Source: Eremophila alpestris peregrina (Eukaryota; Chordata; Aves; Passeriformes; Alaudidae). From it: 64,000 nucleotides of DNA. The position numbers and the translations under genes were made by a program. This document shows, piece by piece, positions 12,536 to 22,960 of this stretch. The stretch covers positions 10,645,321 through 10,709,320 of the forward strand of contig WMCF01000018.1 in NCBI GenBank assembly GCA_009792885.1, written 5' to 3'. The notes beneath the pieces were generated by a model, which did not search any database, was not told the origin of the DNA, and saw only the letters and a program-made list of their open reading frames with translations. How positions within the stretch are numbered: position 1 is the first letter of the stretch; every line of letters starts with the position of its first letter.

Positions 12536-14058
12536 AAACCTATTTCTATTTAAATTTTGTAATTTTCCTCCCTGACTGTTCTTTCATGCCTGTCTTTTCT
12601 GCACTCTCTCCAGTGCTGGTAGCCTACTGCTCTGGTCAGCTTGACCTAAGCTTGTGTGTTGAGTTAGAAACTTCACTTAACCAAAGAGAAAAAGTTTATT
12701 TGACCTTGGTCTGTAGTCTAACATTTTGCTGGGCTTTTCTCCCCCCCACATTTTTGTGAAATCAAAATATCAAAACAATTTTGATGCATCTAAGGCATGA
12801 CCTGGGGAGGGTCTGAGCAATCCCAGCTCCAGCTGTTCCTGTAATAAGGCAGGTGGTCAGCAAAGCCCAGCTTTGATGCACTTTTATCCAAAGGAGACCA
12901 TTCATTAACACCTTTTATCACAGCAAGTGTCAAGGCAGGAGTAAAACCTCTGGCATTTCTTAAGACAGTTACTCATCTTGCCTGGTCGAACAGATTTGTG
13001 CTGTCCCACTGAAATCAGTGCTGGGAGGGAATGCAGTCTGTACAGAATGCTCTGACCACCTTGTGATTTTGCCAGGGCTTGGTTTTGCCACTGTAATTCG
13101 TGTTGGGCTGCATCATTTTTGAGAGCAAACGGACTCATTTGCACCATGGTCTTTTGGTTGGTAGATTACTGCTCATCAGAACACAGAACAGCAGAAGGAG
13201 TCACCCCAAAGGATGAATTATTTACTGGTAAATCTGAAGCTGTTCTGAGCTGCATTTGCGGTCAAGTTGTCCAAGAACAATGTCTGTTTTCAATTGACAT
13301 TTGGACATTTCATACCATTTTTCATAAAACAGAGGCCTATTTACCAATAGTAAACCTTTCCAAATGCATTAATACACCATCATATTATTTACTTTTAACA
13401 AGGGAAATACTCCCTTCAGTCATTAGAGTGTCCTACAGCACAATCACAAACTGAAGATTAACATATATCATTTCTTAAAAAAGGAGAAGGAATTTAATAT
13501 ACAATGCATTCTGTGTAAATATTCCTTTTATTCCATATTCACATTTTCTAGCCTAGTGCACTCTAATCATGGAGCTCTTAGACCTGATTGCATTACCTTG
13601 GTGCATTGGGAGAAAAAAAAAAATCTCTTTGTAAATGTGGGAGTTATACTGCAAAACCTTCCTCCTCAATGCCTGACAGCCAAGCCTACTGATTTTAGGC
13701 TTATGGGCAAAGAATTTACAAATCCACTGCTTTTTCACACCAATATATATATTTAAATTTTCATAAAATTATTATTTTTGCTTTGGATGGATTGGGCTGC
13801 TGGTTGTCTCAATAAACCAGGAACACCAATTAATTTCTTCCATTCTGTTGTCCAGCAAGTGTGGTACCTTGTGGTTCAAACCATAGCAATTTTGTGAGTG
13901 CTTTTACACAAGAGTTCTCAATTATTGGGACATTCATTTTTGGAACAAAACAGTGTTTTTCTTAGCTTTGAACGCTGGTTACAGCATTGCTTGGTTTGAC
14001 ACAAAATACAGCTTCCTCAGCATGAACTCAAGCAGGCAGGTATTCATAACATGGCTTT

Positions 14059-14062
<4 letters not shown>

Positions 14063-14108
<46 letters not shown>
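14063..14108. repeat. (TA)n microsatellite
   Basis: About 46 bp of uninterrupted TA repeats, the longest dinucleotide array in the window. Confidence 0.95.
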
Positions 14109-14110
<2 letters not shown>

Positions 14111-14284
14111 CTGGGTTTCTAATGACCAGCCTGGCTACCTGGGCATGCACAAATAAGAGACCAAACCCAACTGTACCCCCTTTGAAAGACCCCAAATCTC
14201 TCCCCAGGCTGGAGGGAACATGATCTCAGCAGACTCTCTTTATCTAACCCTTTCCTCATCTTCTGGCCCTGCTTCTAACTCGCT

Positions 14285-14357
14285 CAGGGGCGTTGGAACT
14301 GGATTACCTTTAAGGTACCTTGCCAGCTGAACCATTCCATGATTCCATGATTGCACA
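14285..14357 (+). mobile_element. CR1 3' terminal fragment
   Basis: GGCGTTGGAACTGGATTACC, TTTAAGGTACCTTGCCAGC and CCATTCCATGATTCCATGATTG match the last about 70 bp of avian CR1. Confidence 0.8.
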
Positions 14358-15015
14358 GCTGGGTTTTGTAGTATGAAAGAGAGATTTACCATCACTGTCT
14401 CCAGCATTTGGCTACCTGAGACACATCAGGAGATCTGAGATTTTACTTGTGTGCTACAACTGGGGGCTGCCAGGAGGGTATCTGACAAAACCACAGCCAG
14501 GTGTTTTTGCCCTTCCAAGGGCTTAACAAGGGTACATTTATTGTTTATCTGCTGCTACTCTCCTCAAAACACATCATCTAGGAGGCCACAACAAATAGGA
14601 GTGTGACGCCTTGGAGCAAAGGCAGTAGGCAGCTACCACTGATGTCATCCGTGCTTTGAGTATGAGTTTTAAATCTAGAGTTCCTGTCCAACCTGTATTA
14701 ATTTAATTCTGAATACATAAAAGGACTGTAAGAGTCTTATAATGCCTGAAAATTGTATACAACATCATGCCAGCATGCCGTCCCTGGTGGAAAAATCACA
14801 GACTATTCAGGTGTGACAGCCAGAGGGGAGCGACACTTTAAAACTTGGGTTTGCTCCATGATTCTTTCCTAGCATGCCAATGAGCACATTTTGATGGGCT
14901 TGGCTCAGATTTACTCAAAAATCATCTTGTGGCAGTTCTGGTAATTCTGCTTAGATTTATTCCATTTAATGATCTATTTCTTTCTTCTCTTCTCTTTGTT
15001 TTTTTGCTTCTGCAG

Positions 15016-15391
15016 AGCCGCTACCGGCAGTTGGGAAGGGCAGGACGCAGATCCCACCTCGAATCAGAGCAGCCTCACTTGAGCACGGGGCATTTTCCAG
15101 CTGATGTTTGGGCACTTTGGGAGTGATAATGGCTCCTGCCACGGTCACATGGAAAGGTGGCCCTGGGTGTCCTTGGTGTCACGAGCTGCGGCCAACCGCG
15201 CGTTGAGCGAGGCTGCTCGTGACCCTCCGGTGATATTCCCTGGAAACCCCTGCCAGTGGGGAATTTCGCCTAAGGACTTGGTGGAATCTTTCTCCTATTA
15301 GGGTCTGGGAGAGAGGAGCGCGCTGTGGCCTTCTTTGGGTCTCTTTGGATGACCTTCTGTGGGACACAGAAGACAATGCCCAAAACAGGGA
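15016..15391 (+). ncRNA. Candidate antisense (plus-strand) exon in a CpG-rich block
   Basis: A long pyrimidine tract (about 14976-15010) ends in TTCTGCAG at 15008-15015, an excellent acceptor for plus-strand transcription. At 15392-15397 there is a perfect GTAAGT donor. The interval between and just past them (15016-15425) holds about 20 CpGs, including CCGCGCG, in a CpG-poor intron. The frames are closed by stops, so a coding role is unlikely. A non-coding antisense RNA exon, a small CpG island or an unrecognised mobile element all fit. This is a prediction from splice motifs alone. Confidence 0.3.
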
Positions 15392-16474
15392 GTAAGTTTT
15401 GAAAACGCATACCGATGGAGGTAACGGGGCTGGAGTGTTGCAAGGCATCTGGAGGGAAAAGTACCCAAATAGCTGGCATTGGATGGATGTTCCTTTCCCA
15501 TCAACTGGCAACCAGAAATGGTCTCTCCATTTCTGTCAGGTTTTTCCCAGCAATAATTGCTAGCTGCCAGGGCTGTGACCCTACCTTGGCTTCACATTTC
15601 CTGACCCAAGAATGTTCCCTGTTGACCCTAATCAAAGCTATTTTGAGATGATAACACATTAACAAGTCTCCCCAAGAAAAACGACCTATGGCTTATCTGG
15701 GTCACCCAACTCCCGGAAAACTGTGACCTCAGCAAACTTTCAGCAACTATTTCAAGAACATGCATTATCTTTGTTGCCTTTGTTATCTGTAAAAAAGGGG
15801 CCTGAATCTGGAACATATTTGTTCAGGACATAACCTATGCTGGATGTGTCTAGAAATATCATAGTTTGAATTCAGATAGCTGGTGAGCTAACAGGGTAAG
15901 AAATTAACCCTTCCCCCCTCGCTCTTCTTTTTCACATAATCTCCTTCTTTCACAAATATTAACTTTCATACTACCAAATATACCAAATATTGTTGTATCT
16001 CTTTATAAAAAGGTCAGTAAAGGCACCACTAGATAAACCTGCCCCGTGCATGCCCTTCAATATCTTCATTTTAATAGTTTAAAACCTTGTCATCTCAGCT
16101 ACTTAGACTGTTGTTTCTTGGCTTATTTGGTTGGCTTACTAGACTGAAGTGACAGCTGTACGAGGTTTAATTGCAATAGTAAGTTTGGGCAAAAATATTG
16201 GAAATATTTAATAGCAGTTGATTACAGGAAAACACTTTGTTTCCCTGCATAAATTAAACCTAATGTTAATGCCATTGCTGTAAGAATCATTTGGACTTCC
16301 AGTTTATGGCAATTTGACTTGAAATTTTATGAGTGAATAATCACGTTGTGTTTGTGCGTTTCTGCCAAATCCATGAGCAATGTGATCACATTTAGCTGAA
16401 ACAGTAAACTCTGAAAAATGTGGATGGATAATACATGCTGCACAGGAAAGCAGTCAATGTGCTGAGGAGGATGT

Positions 16475-16492
16475 CACCTGCATCTGCAGGTG
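16475..16492. promoter_or_regulatory. Palindrome with paired E-boxes
   Basis: CACCTGCATCTGCAGGTG is an inverted repeat of 8 bp arms with a 2-bp spacer. Each arm contains an E-box (CACCTG and CAGGTG). It could bind basic helix-loop-helix or zinc-finger repressors. There is no evidence of use. Confidence 0.3.
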
Positions 16493-17625
16493 TCCCTGGG
16501 CACCATGCACAGGGCTGGGGGCTGGGAGCAGGCTCCCCTTCAATTCCCATTTAGAGCCCAAGGCTCAGCTGCCTGCATCCTGGGAGAAGGGAAAAACACC
16601 TTGACTCACACAGGCACTGGTGAGGAACTAGGAGAGATCAGGAGTAAAAGAAAAATTGCAGGGACAGGGGTGCTCAGGAGGAAAGGTGCAGGAGCCAGAA
16701 CCTGGGTGAATAATACCCAAGGCAAGCTTGGGGTTCAGCCCACAGTGCCTTCATTTCTCTACTGCCAGGATGATCAGCAGGCTTCAAAGCTGGTTAAATG
16801 CTTCCAGTGATCCATCTGGAAGAGCCCTGCTTGGTACCCTGCATCCCACTGCCAGCACTGAGGAAGATCTGACAAACTTGGTTCCATTGTAGTCCTGCAC
16901 TGGAATTTCAGGCAGGTCTGCTTATTTGAAGACAGACCAAATTACAGAGTGCTGCTGCTCTGGGAACGTGCTGTGTGATGTCTGCCTTGTTTCTTTTAAA
17001 AACTGGACGGTGGTCATGGCCAAGCACTGCTTCAGAATGTGTAAACTGGCATCTGGGCAGCACTGATCTCACAGCACTGGCTTGTTTAAGCATCCATAAC
17101 ATAATCACTTTGCAGGGCACAACAGAGATTGCTGCTCACTAGCCCCATTAAGAAATATATTGTGAAAGAATGAAAACACCAGATCTAATTTCTAAATGCT
17201 ATTGCATGGGCCTGAATAGTTACACCATGCCTTTTTCCGTCAACTGCATTAATTTTTGGCTACTGCTTTTAAGCAGAGCTGCCAGAAAAATGTCTAGATC
17301 TTAGGGACATTTGGAAGCCCTGCAGGGCTCCCTTACCTCATTCAATCATCTTTCTCACAGATATAGAGATGCACATTTTTGCTGACTTCAGGGGCATTCA
17401 TATACCCAGCAAATCATCTCTGTCTGATCCCATCCGAACTGCTCTGTTTTTGTTTATAATAATGCTTGAATTTTCAAAGGACTGTTCTTACATTTAGCTA
17501 ACCCTATTTTTACCAACCCAGATTTAAAGGAAAACGAAGAATTCGACTGAGGTAATAGAACTCACTCTGAGAAGAAATAACTCAAGATGTTATTTACTTT
17601 ATATATTTATTTTAACATAGATCTT

Positions 17626-17790
17626 TGTCCTGGGGTGACTTTGTGATGCTTGTTTACCCAACTGTCTGTTCTGTTTATGCTGGATATTAGGTTCAGCACC
17701 TTTAAGACTGGTTCCAAGTGTGAAGGGGGGGGGATGCCCCTGATGTAGCTGGGTTTGAAATCTGTGTTTTGGAGCAGGCTTGTGTTAAAA
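17626..17790 (+). mobile_element. LTR fragment of an avian endogenous retrovirus (probable)
   Basis: TGTCCTGGGGTGACTTTGTG is followed by CAACTGTCTGTTCTGTTTATG, GGATATTAGGTTCAGCACC, TTTAAGACTGGTTCCAAG and a G-run. This order is like a songbird LTR 5' half that I remember. TG at the start fits a retroviral LTR end. The 3' end of the element is not identifiable and there is no internal coding part. Confidence 0.55.
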
Positions 17791-17791
17791 G

Positions 17792-17841
17792 ATTAATAAA
17801 ATTATTTCAATATTAAATTAATAAAATTAATTTCAATATTA
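17792..17841. repeat. AT-rich tandem repeat, two copies of about 25 bp
   Basis: ATTAATAAAATTATTTCAAT is repeated as ATTAATAAAATTAATTTCAAT, each followed by ATTA. The copies differ by one inserted base. Confidence 0.85.
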
Positions 17842-18446
17842 AAAGAGATATGTAAGTGTGGTCTGTTGTTATCTAAGATAATTATTTCAAATGCCCTTTA
17901 CACAGCACTTCTCTGACCAGCTGAAAGTTACTGGATGTGCTAATCTTGACATCCTTTAAAATAAATGGAATAGAGTCCCTGAGACTCATGAGTCCTCCAG
18001 ACAGATTTTATGAACTGCCTGGATACATTTAAGCAACAGAAACATCCTGATCTGATCAGTTCTATACCAAATTTGATCATGTACAAATATTGGAAGGCAA
18101 AAATCTTCACTGGCCAAATGACAAAAATCAGCATTTAGAAAACAAAGAAATAAACAAACAACTCTTTATGGCACAAACTATGATTTTTAAAGCTTAGGAC
18201 TTTAGAAGCTGCAGAGCATTTTAGAGCATGTTCTTGTCTTATCTCACCTTGGAAATCCAAAGACTAATGATAACAAGGGATTTTGAGTCTGTGTTTGGGG
18301 CTTTACAGTGCCTAAGAAATGAAGTGCATCCAGTGAAATACTACTGCAAGCAACCAGAGCAACACAATGAGAAGGTCAGGAGATGCTCAATAAGAGAAAA
18401 GAAGTGTTCTTGCCTCAGTATTGCAGTGAAACATGCAGGCTCTTAC

Positions 18447-18567
18447 CTTCAGGGAAGCAATCCTCAGGCTCCATCAGCTCCTCAGCAAACTCGGGGATCT
18501 GCTCCAGCAGTTCTGCAGGATTTGTCAAATCCACCGTGCTGCCTTCAGAAAGACTGATTTCATCAAG
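18447..18567 (-). CDS. SCN5A: Nav channel exon: distal II-III linker
   Basis: A 121-nt exon that starts at phase 0 (CTT GAT GAA) after CAACAAG and ends at phase 1 before GTAAGA. The length equals human SCN5A exon 19 as I recall it. It encodes 40 residues: LDEISLSEGSTVDL, then TNPAELLEQIPEFAEELMEP and EDCFPE. SEGSTVD is shared by most Nav linkers. NPAELLEQIP followed by PEDCF is close to human Nav1.5 and differs from SCN10A, so this exon is the main support for calling the gene SCN5A. It is acidic and cytoplasmic, just before domain III. It is too short and low in complexity to identify by length alone, but phase and motif agree. The upstream AAG acceptor is less typical than CAG. Confidence 0.92.
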
Positions 18568-18833
18568 CTTGTTGTCAGCAAGAGCAAAGACGAGGAAAAC
18601 AAATTGATCAGTCACCCAGAAGGAAGTAGCTGAGTTATGATTCCACTGACCAAAGCCCCAGCTGAAGTCACCACAAACAGAGACATTGCCATGCACTCCC
18701 CATGGTGACAGCTCTGCCTACCCTGAGACCACGGGCTGACCCATCAACAACTACAACTTAACATACAGAACTTACTTTTTGAAACAAAAGAGAAGTAAAC
18801 CTCAGAAAGAGAGTGAACAGCCACTGAAGATTA

Positions 18834-18940
18834 ATCACAGAATCTTGGAGTGATTTGAGTTGGGAGGTACCTTCAAGATCATCCAGTTCCAGCCCCATGC
18901 CATGGGCAGGAACACCTTCCACTAGGCCAGTTTGCTCTGG
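18834..18940 (-). mobile_element. CR1 LINE 3' end fragment
   Basis: ATCACAGAATCTTGGAGTG, then GTTGGGAGGTACCTTCAAGATCATC and CCAGTTCCAGCCCCATGCC and CCACTAGGCCAGTTTGCTC form a reversed CR1 terminus. It lies only about 270 bp upstream (gene sense) of the distal linker exon. Confidence 0.88.
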
Positions 18941-19419
18941 TTAATGGTAGGTGGAACCTTGGAATGATGGACTTCATCTGTTTGACATCCTGAAGGCTCA
19001 TACCTTTGGCTGTGGGGGTACCAGAAGTGGGACCTATCTCCTGAAATGCTGAAGGATGAATTGGATGAGCTGCCTTGGGTTCCTGTCCTTTGGGCCTCAT
19101 TCCTGAGGTTCCTCACCCACAGCTGGTGGGTGAAATCTGCCCCTGCTCAGTCAGGACCATGCTCTGCTCCTGCTGACAGTCTCTCCTCCAAGAGGAGCAG
19201 AAATCCCGTTGCCAGCATCCAGTCACAGCAAGCTAAAGTACAATGATGTGAGAGGGCTCTTCCTCCTGTCTCAGCCCGTGCCTGGCTGGTTCACACCACA
19301 TGACATGGCCCCTTGCCTTCCTGTCACACTTTTCTGACCTCCAGGTGATGTAAGAGGAGGAACACATGGCTTTTGGGAGTGTCTCAAGGGCTCTACCTCT
19401 TGCCTGAAATATTTGACAC

Positions 19420-19500
19420 CATCATTTTAGGTGCATTGCTTAAATTCAGTGTTTCTCAGATCCTCCTCTGCAAAATGGGGCAAGAATATTCCCACTCCCT
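19420..19500 (+). mobile_element. MIR-like SINE remnant
   Basis: TTTCTCAGATCCTCCTCTGC followed by AAAATGGGGCAAGAATAT resembles the MIR core (cctcagtttcctcatctg, then taaaatggggataataat). TTGCTTAAATTC sits where MIR has acttaacctc. About 70 bp remain. Confidence 0.5.
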
Positions 19501-20064
19501 GAAGCATTGGTTGTCTCATCTATTTAGAGCAGAAACTCTCAAGCAGATCTGGGTAAAAAAAAAATTCTGGGGAGTATATTATTTTAAAAATCTGTTTTGA
19601 AGGCTGAACTCACGATTAAAAGACATATGATACATAATTCAATATGCCACCCAAATATGAAATAGAAATTTAATTTCAGGTTAAACGTCCCTTTAACAGA
19701 ATCAAGACACTTTCTTTAGAAGAAAATAGGAAATGTTTCCCTCTATTTTCTTTTGCTAGGTAAAATAAAGGATTTCTATTTTGTGTTAATCCAAAATTAA
19801 ATTTTACTTGATCTGCTTGTAAATTTTACCAGCTAAATAGTTTGGCCACTAAAGTGAAAGACCTGATATTTGCTCAGTCCTGCTCACAGTTGCTGGATGT
19901 ATTAAAGCATTATCTGGTGTAAGTGGGCAATACCAAAGCTGGTACCTTCTGTGAGTCATGGCAATGACAAATAGCTCCAAGCAGGAGAGGTGTGTTATTT
20001 GTGAACTGGTTTACTCTGTTCTCTGAGTTCCCACTTAAAAGCTTTTGTGCTTTACCTTGCAATA

Positions 20065-20150
20065 CTATTGCCTTCATTTAAAAAAAAAAATGAGGGCAAT
20101 AATACTTACCCATGCTTTTAAACAGCCTGTGGGATAGTTATATGAGAGAT
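20065..20150 (+). mobile_element. Possible MIR-like SINE remnant
   Basis: A short match to the MIR 3' half: CCTTCATT, an A-run in place of CTGTAAAATGGG, then GGGCAATAATACTTACCC and a later TGGGATAGTTATATGAGA. Weak and old. Confidence 0.35.
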
Positions 20151-22299
20151 GGCACGTCCAGATAAAGTATTATTTTCATAAGCATGATGGTGATGGAGTA
20201 AGAGACTAGGCACAGCTTTATATATTTATTATTAATGTGAAAATGGGCCCTCTGTTTTCCAGCATACACAGTCAATGCAAAATTTATGGCTGAATTCAGA
20301 GAAATGCTGAACCTGGGGTAAAATGGGCAAGACTGAACATTCCAGCAGTGCTTGCAAGCAGGGGTGGAAGCTGCTTGCTTGCAATTAGCTGCAGCATCCA
20401 GAAGGTCATAGTCTTGGCTAGGGTTTTTAATGCTCTACTCAAAAGGTCTGCAGACAATTGAGGAGAGACCTTTTAAAAAGAGAGTCAGAACAAAAAGAGC
20501 AGAACAGGTCCAAGATATGGATAAAGCTTCTGAAAACCCATATTCAGAATGCAGCTGTCATATAGAGCCCATTTCCTGCAGACTCACAACTGTGTATGAT
20601 GGTGGAATAAAATGTCATACCAAGTTTTAGCACAGTCAGAACTTTATGATACTGTTCATTTGGGAATGCATTTAGTCATTATGTGTTCTGTTATGAAGAT
20701 GTCAAAACAGAGATCACTGAAATAGTCCTAAATCATATGCAGCTGTAGGATGTAGAAAATAGGAGTTCCAGTGAGAAGAGAAGCTTTGTTTGGTATAATT
20801 CTTACCAATAGCCAGAAATCAAAGAAAACTGTGAGAGCAATGTCAGCTCGATAACGTTTTCAACTAGAGAGCTGGATTTAGCAGAGACAGGTTAGGAAAT
20901 CCACAGAACAAAATACAATGAAATTATCATAGACTGTTTAGATATTTATCAGGAGGAGTTTCCAGGAAATATTAGAATCCATCAGTGTCAAAGGGAGGTG
21001 GGGAACATGCAAGGCAAGCAGACAGGTTTTCTTCTGAAAAGCCTTCAAAGAAGAAGAGAAAATGAACATGGATTCAGAACACAGTTTGAGGGTCTGAACA
21101 GGGACTAGAAAAAGGAACCAGACATATGAGAGAGCAGGAAAAGATTAGGAATGATTCTGGGAAGGAAGCAAAGGTTACTCGTAGCCAGAAAGCTTAAAGG
21201 TATTAAGAAGGTTTCATGGACTCAGGGAAGAGTCAGGGACACAAGAGCAAATGATGAGGGGAATGTAGCTAATCAAAATTCAGTTGTCTAAGAAAATAAA
21301 CACTTTTTAAAATCATCCAGCAAGGGCACCAATAACAAGAAGAGGGAGAGGCTGTTAGAATTAATATAAATGTGAGTAGAGAAATATCTAGAAAGCCTAT
21401 CTATAGATATACAAACCAGCAGATCCAGGCAAGGCGTGCTGCAGAGCATAAAGGGATCCAATACACCCAGTTAACACATCATTAGCAATCAATAGTGAAT
21501 GCTCATGGAAAACTGGAAACGGCCCAGGAGAGCAGCAATAAGTAAACACAACACTGAGCTGAGAGAGGAGGAAAAGGGAATAATCATGGGAATCACAGAT
21601 CACTAAACACTCGCTGTAGCCTGTGATTAAAGTAAATTAAATAAAGACGGAGAGGAGAAAAGGAGAGTGCTCACTCGGAGTGAAATGTCACAGACATAAG
21701 GCAGTGAGGTGGTTCTCCTGTGTGCTAAGAGAACTCTGCACAAACAGGGTGAAAAGAGGTCAAAAGAAGGCAAAAGAGACAAACAGAATCTCCTCCTTTC
21801 TTGGAATAGCTGAGTGGAGGAAGTGTTCCAGGCAGAGGCAACGGGATCTATCAGAGACCCCTTTGGAAGATCTTCCCCTGGTGCATAAATTCATGCCGCA
21901 GAAGGCAGTTTTTAAAAGAATTTGTTGGTGGAGTGACTATTCTAAGTACCTGGACAGGGCTTTCACATCCACTGCTTGTGCCTGTAACAGCAGCAAATTG
22001 ATCTGAAAGTGTTTTTCAAAAAGCCTTTAGCAGTGAGACAGTGCAATCTCATCGAAAGTTGATGTTTGTTCAAGGCTTAGCCCTCTTACCTCCCTTCTTC
22101 TCTGCCTCACCTCTGAAAATCAGTCTTAATCCATCAAATTGACATATGATATGTAAACTTTAAGAAAACAGTTGGATGTCAGTTATAGAAAAGCCTACTT
22201 TTAAAATAAATTGTAATTGGCTCAGGTTCACCCATTGCTGTGCAGAGAAAAGCCATTCTGAGGACCCAAATATAGCACAAACTTTCCCTTCAGAGGAAG

Positions 22300-22960
22300 A
22301 AATCTGTGGGGATTAGGGTCAGCATTATCTTCACTAAAGATATGGAAGAGGTCCTGACCGATATAATCCTCATGTTAGCTGATAATATTAAATTGGAGAG
22401 AGTATTGAAATCGAGGAAGCAGAAGGGAAAAGAGAAGGGAAACATGGAGAGAATATAGCAAAATGGGACATGATTTTAAAAAAATACAAATGGGCAAGTA
22501 ACAGGAAAATTTCAAAGGACATTTTGGAAACCTGGAGTAATATTTAAAAAAAAAATTAAAGGTGATTTTGCAGCGGGATATAATGATGTAGAAAACCATA
22601 TGAAAGCATCATCTCCAGATAATGAGATATTATTTCTTCTTTTACGGTTCTGTAGGAATTGTATTTGGAATATTGCACTTGCTTCTTGGCAAAAGAGCTC
22701 CGAAAAGGAATAGTTCAGGGAGTTGCAAAGAAAACGGTAAAAAAAGTCAGATAAAAGGCACAGAGATATTAATTTACAAGAAATAATGAAATGAAAGAAC
22801 AATGGTGTGTAGCTTCAGGGGGTCAGCCCCAGACAACAGGAAGCAAGCAACAGTCTATTAAAGTAAGTGATATTAATTAATACAAAGAGACTGATGGGTA
22901 AAGTTGGTAAAAGACAGTAATGAAATGGCACTTTGGAAGGGAAAAAAAGGTAAAAAAAAG
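22300..22960 (+). pseudogene. Ancient CR1/L3-type LINE fossil, reverse-transcriptase region
   Basis: The plus strand encodes IFTKDMEEV at 22327-22353 and ADNIKLERV at 22378-22404. This corresponds to the CR1 RT block IFINDMEE ... FADDTKLGGV, with the catalytic ADD degraded to ADN. About 270 bp further on, TTGGAATATTGCAC (22664-22677) matches the later LEYC block, followed by an eroded W-x-KS-S stretch. Nucleotide spacing and order fit a CR1 ORF2 C-terminal half. Stops and frameshifts show it is dead. The fossil may extend upstream through the purine-rich region from about 20860 and downstream to about 23100, but I cannot prove these limits. Confidence 0.65.

Larger units (their letters stand above)
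9195..18446 (-). other. SCN5A: 9.25-kb intron between linker and domain III start
   Basis: GT-AG intron (GTAAGA ... TTTCTTACAG). Named contents: an LTR fragment at 17626-17790, a 25-bp tandem repeat at 17792-17841, a CpG-rich exon-like block at 15016-15425, a CR1 3' end at 14285-14357, an (AT)n at 14063-14108, and an unresolved-base stretch at 12517-12535. From 9.2 to 12.5 kb there is nothing I recognise apart from two small palindromes. Confidence 0.9.

Noticed and set aside
18922..19116. Candidate exon 18 on the minus strand, with a W...Q...EPSGC run loosely like the human exon
   Set aside because: The only good donor (CAAAG before GTATGAG) is in phase 2, not phase 0. The other GT sites are poor donors, and the CR1 fragment begins next to it. 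The likeness is weak enough to be chance.
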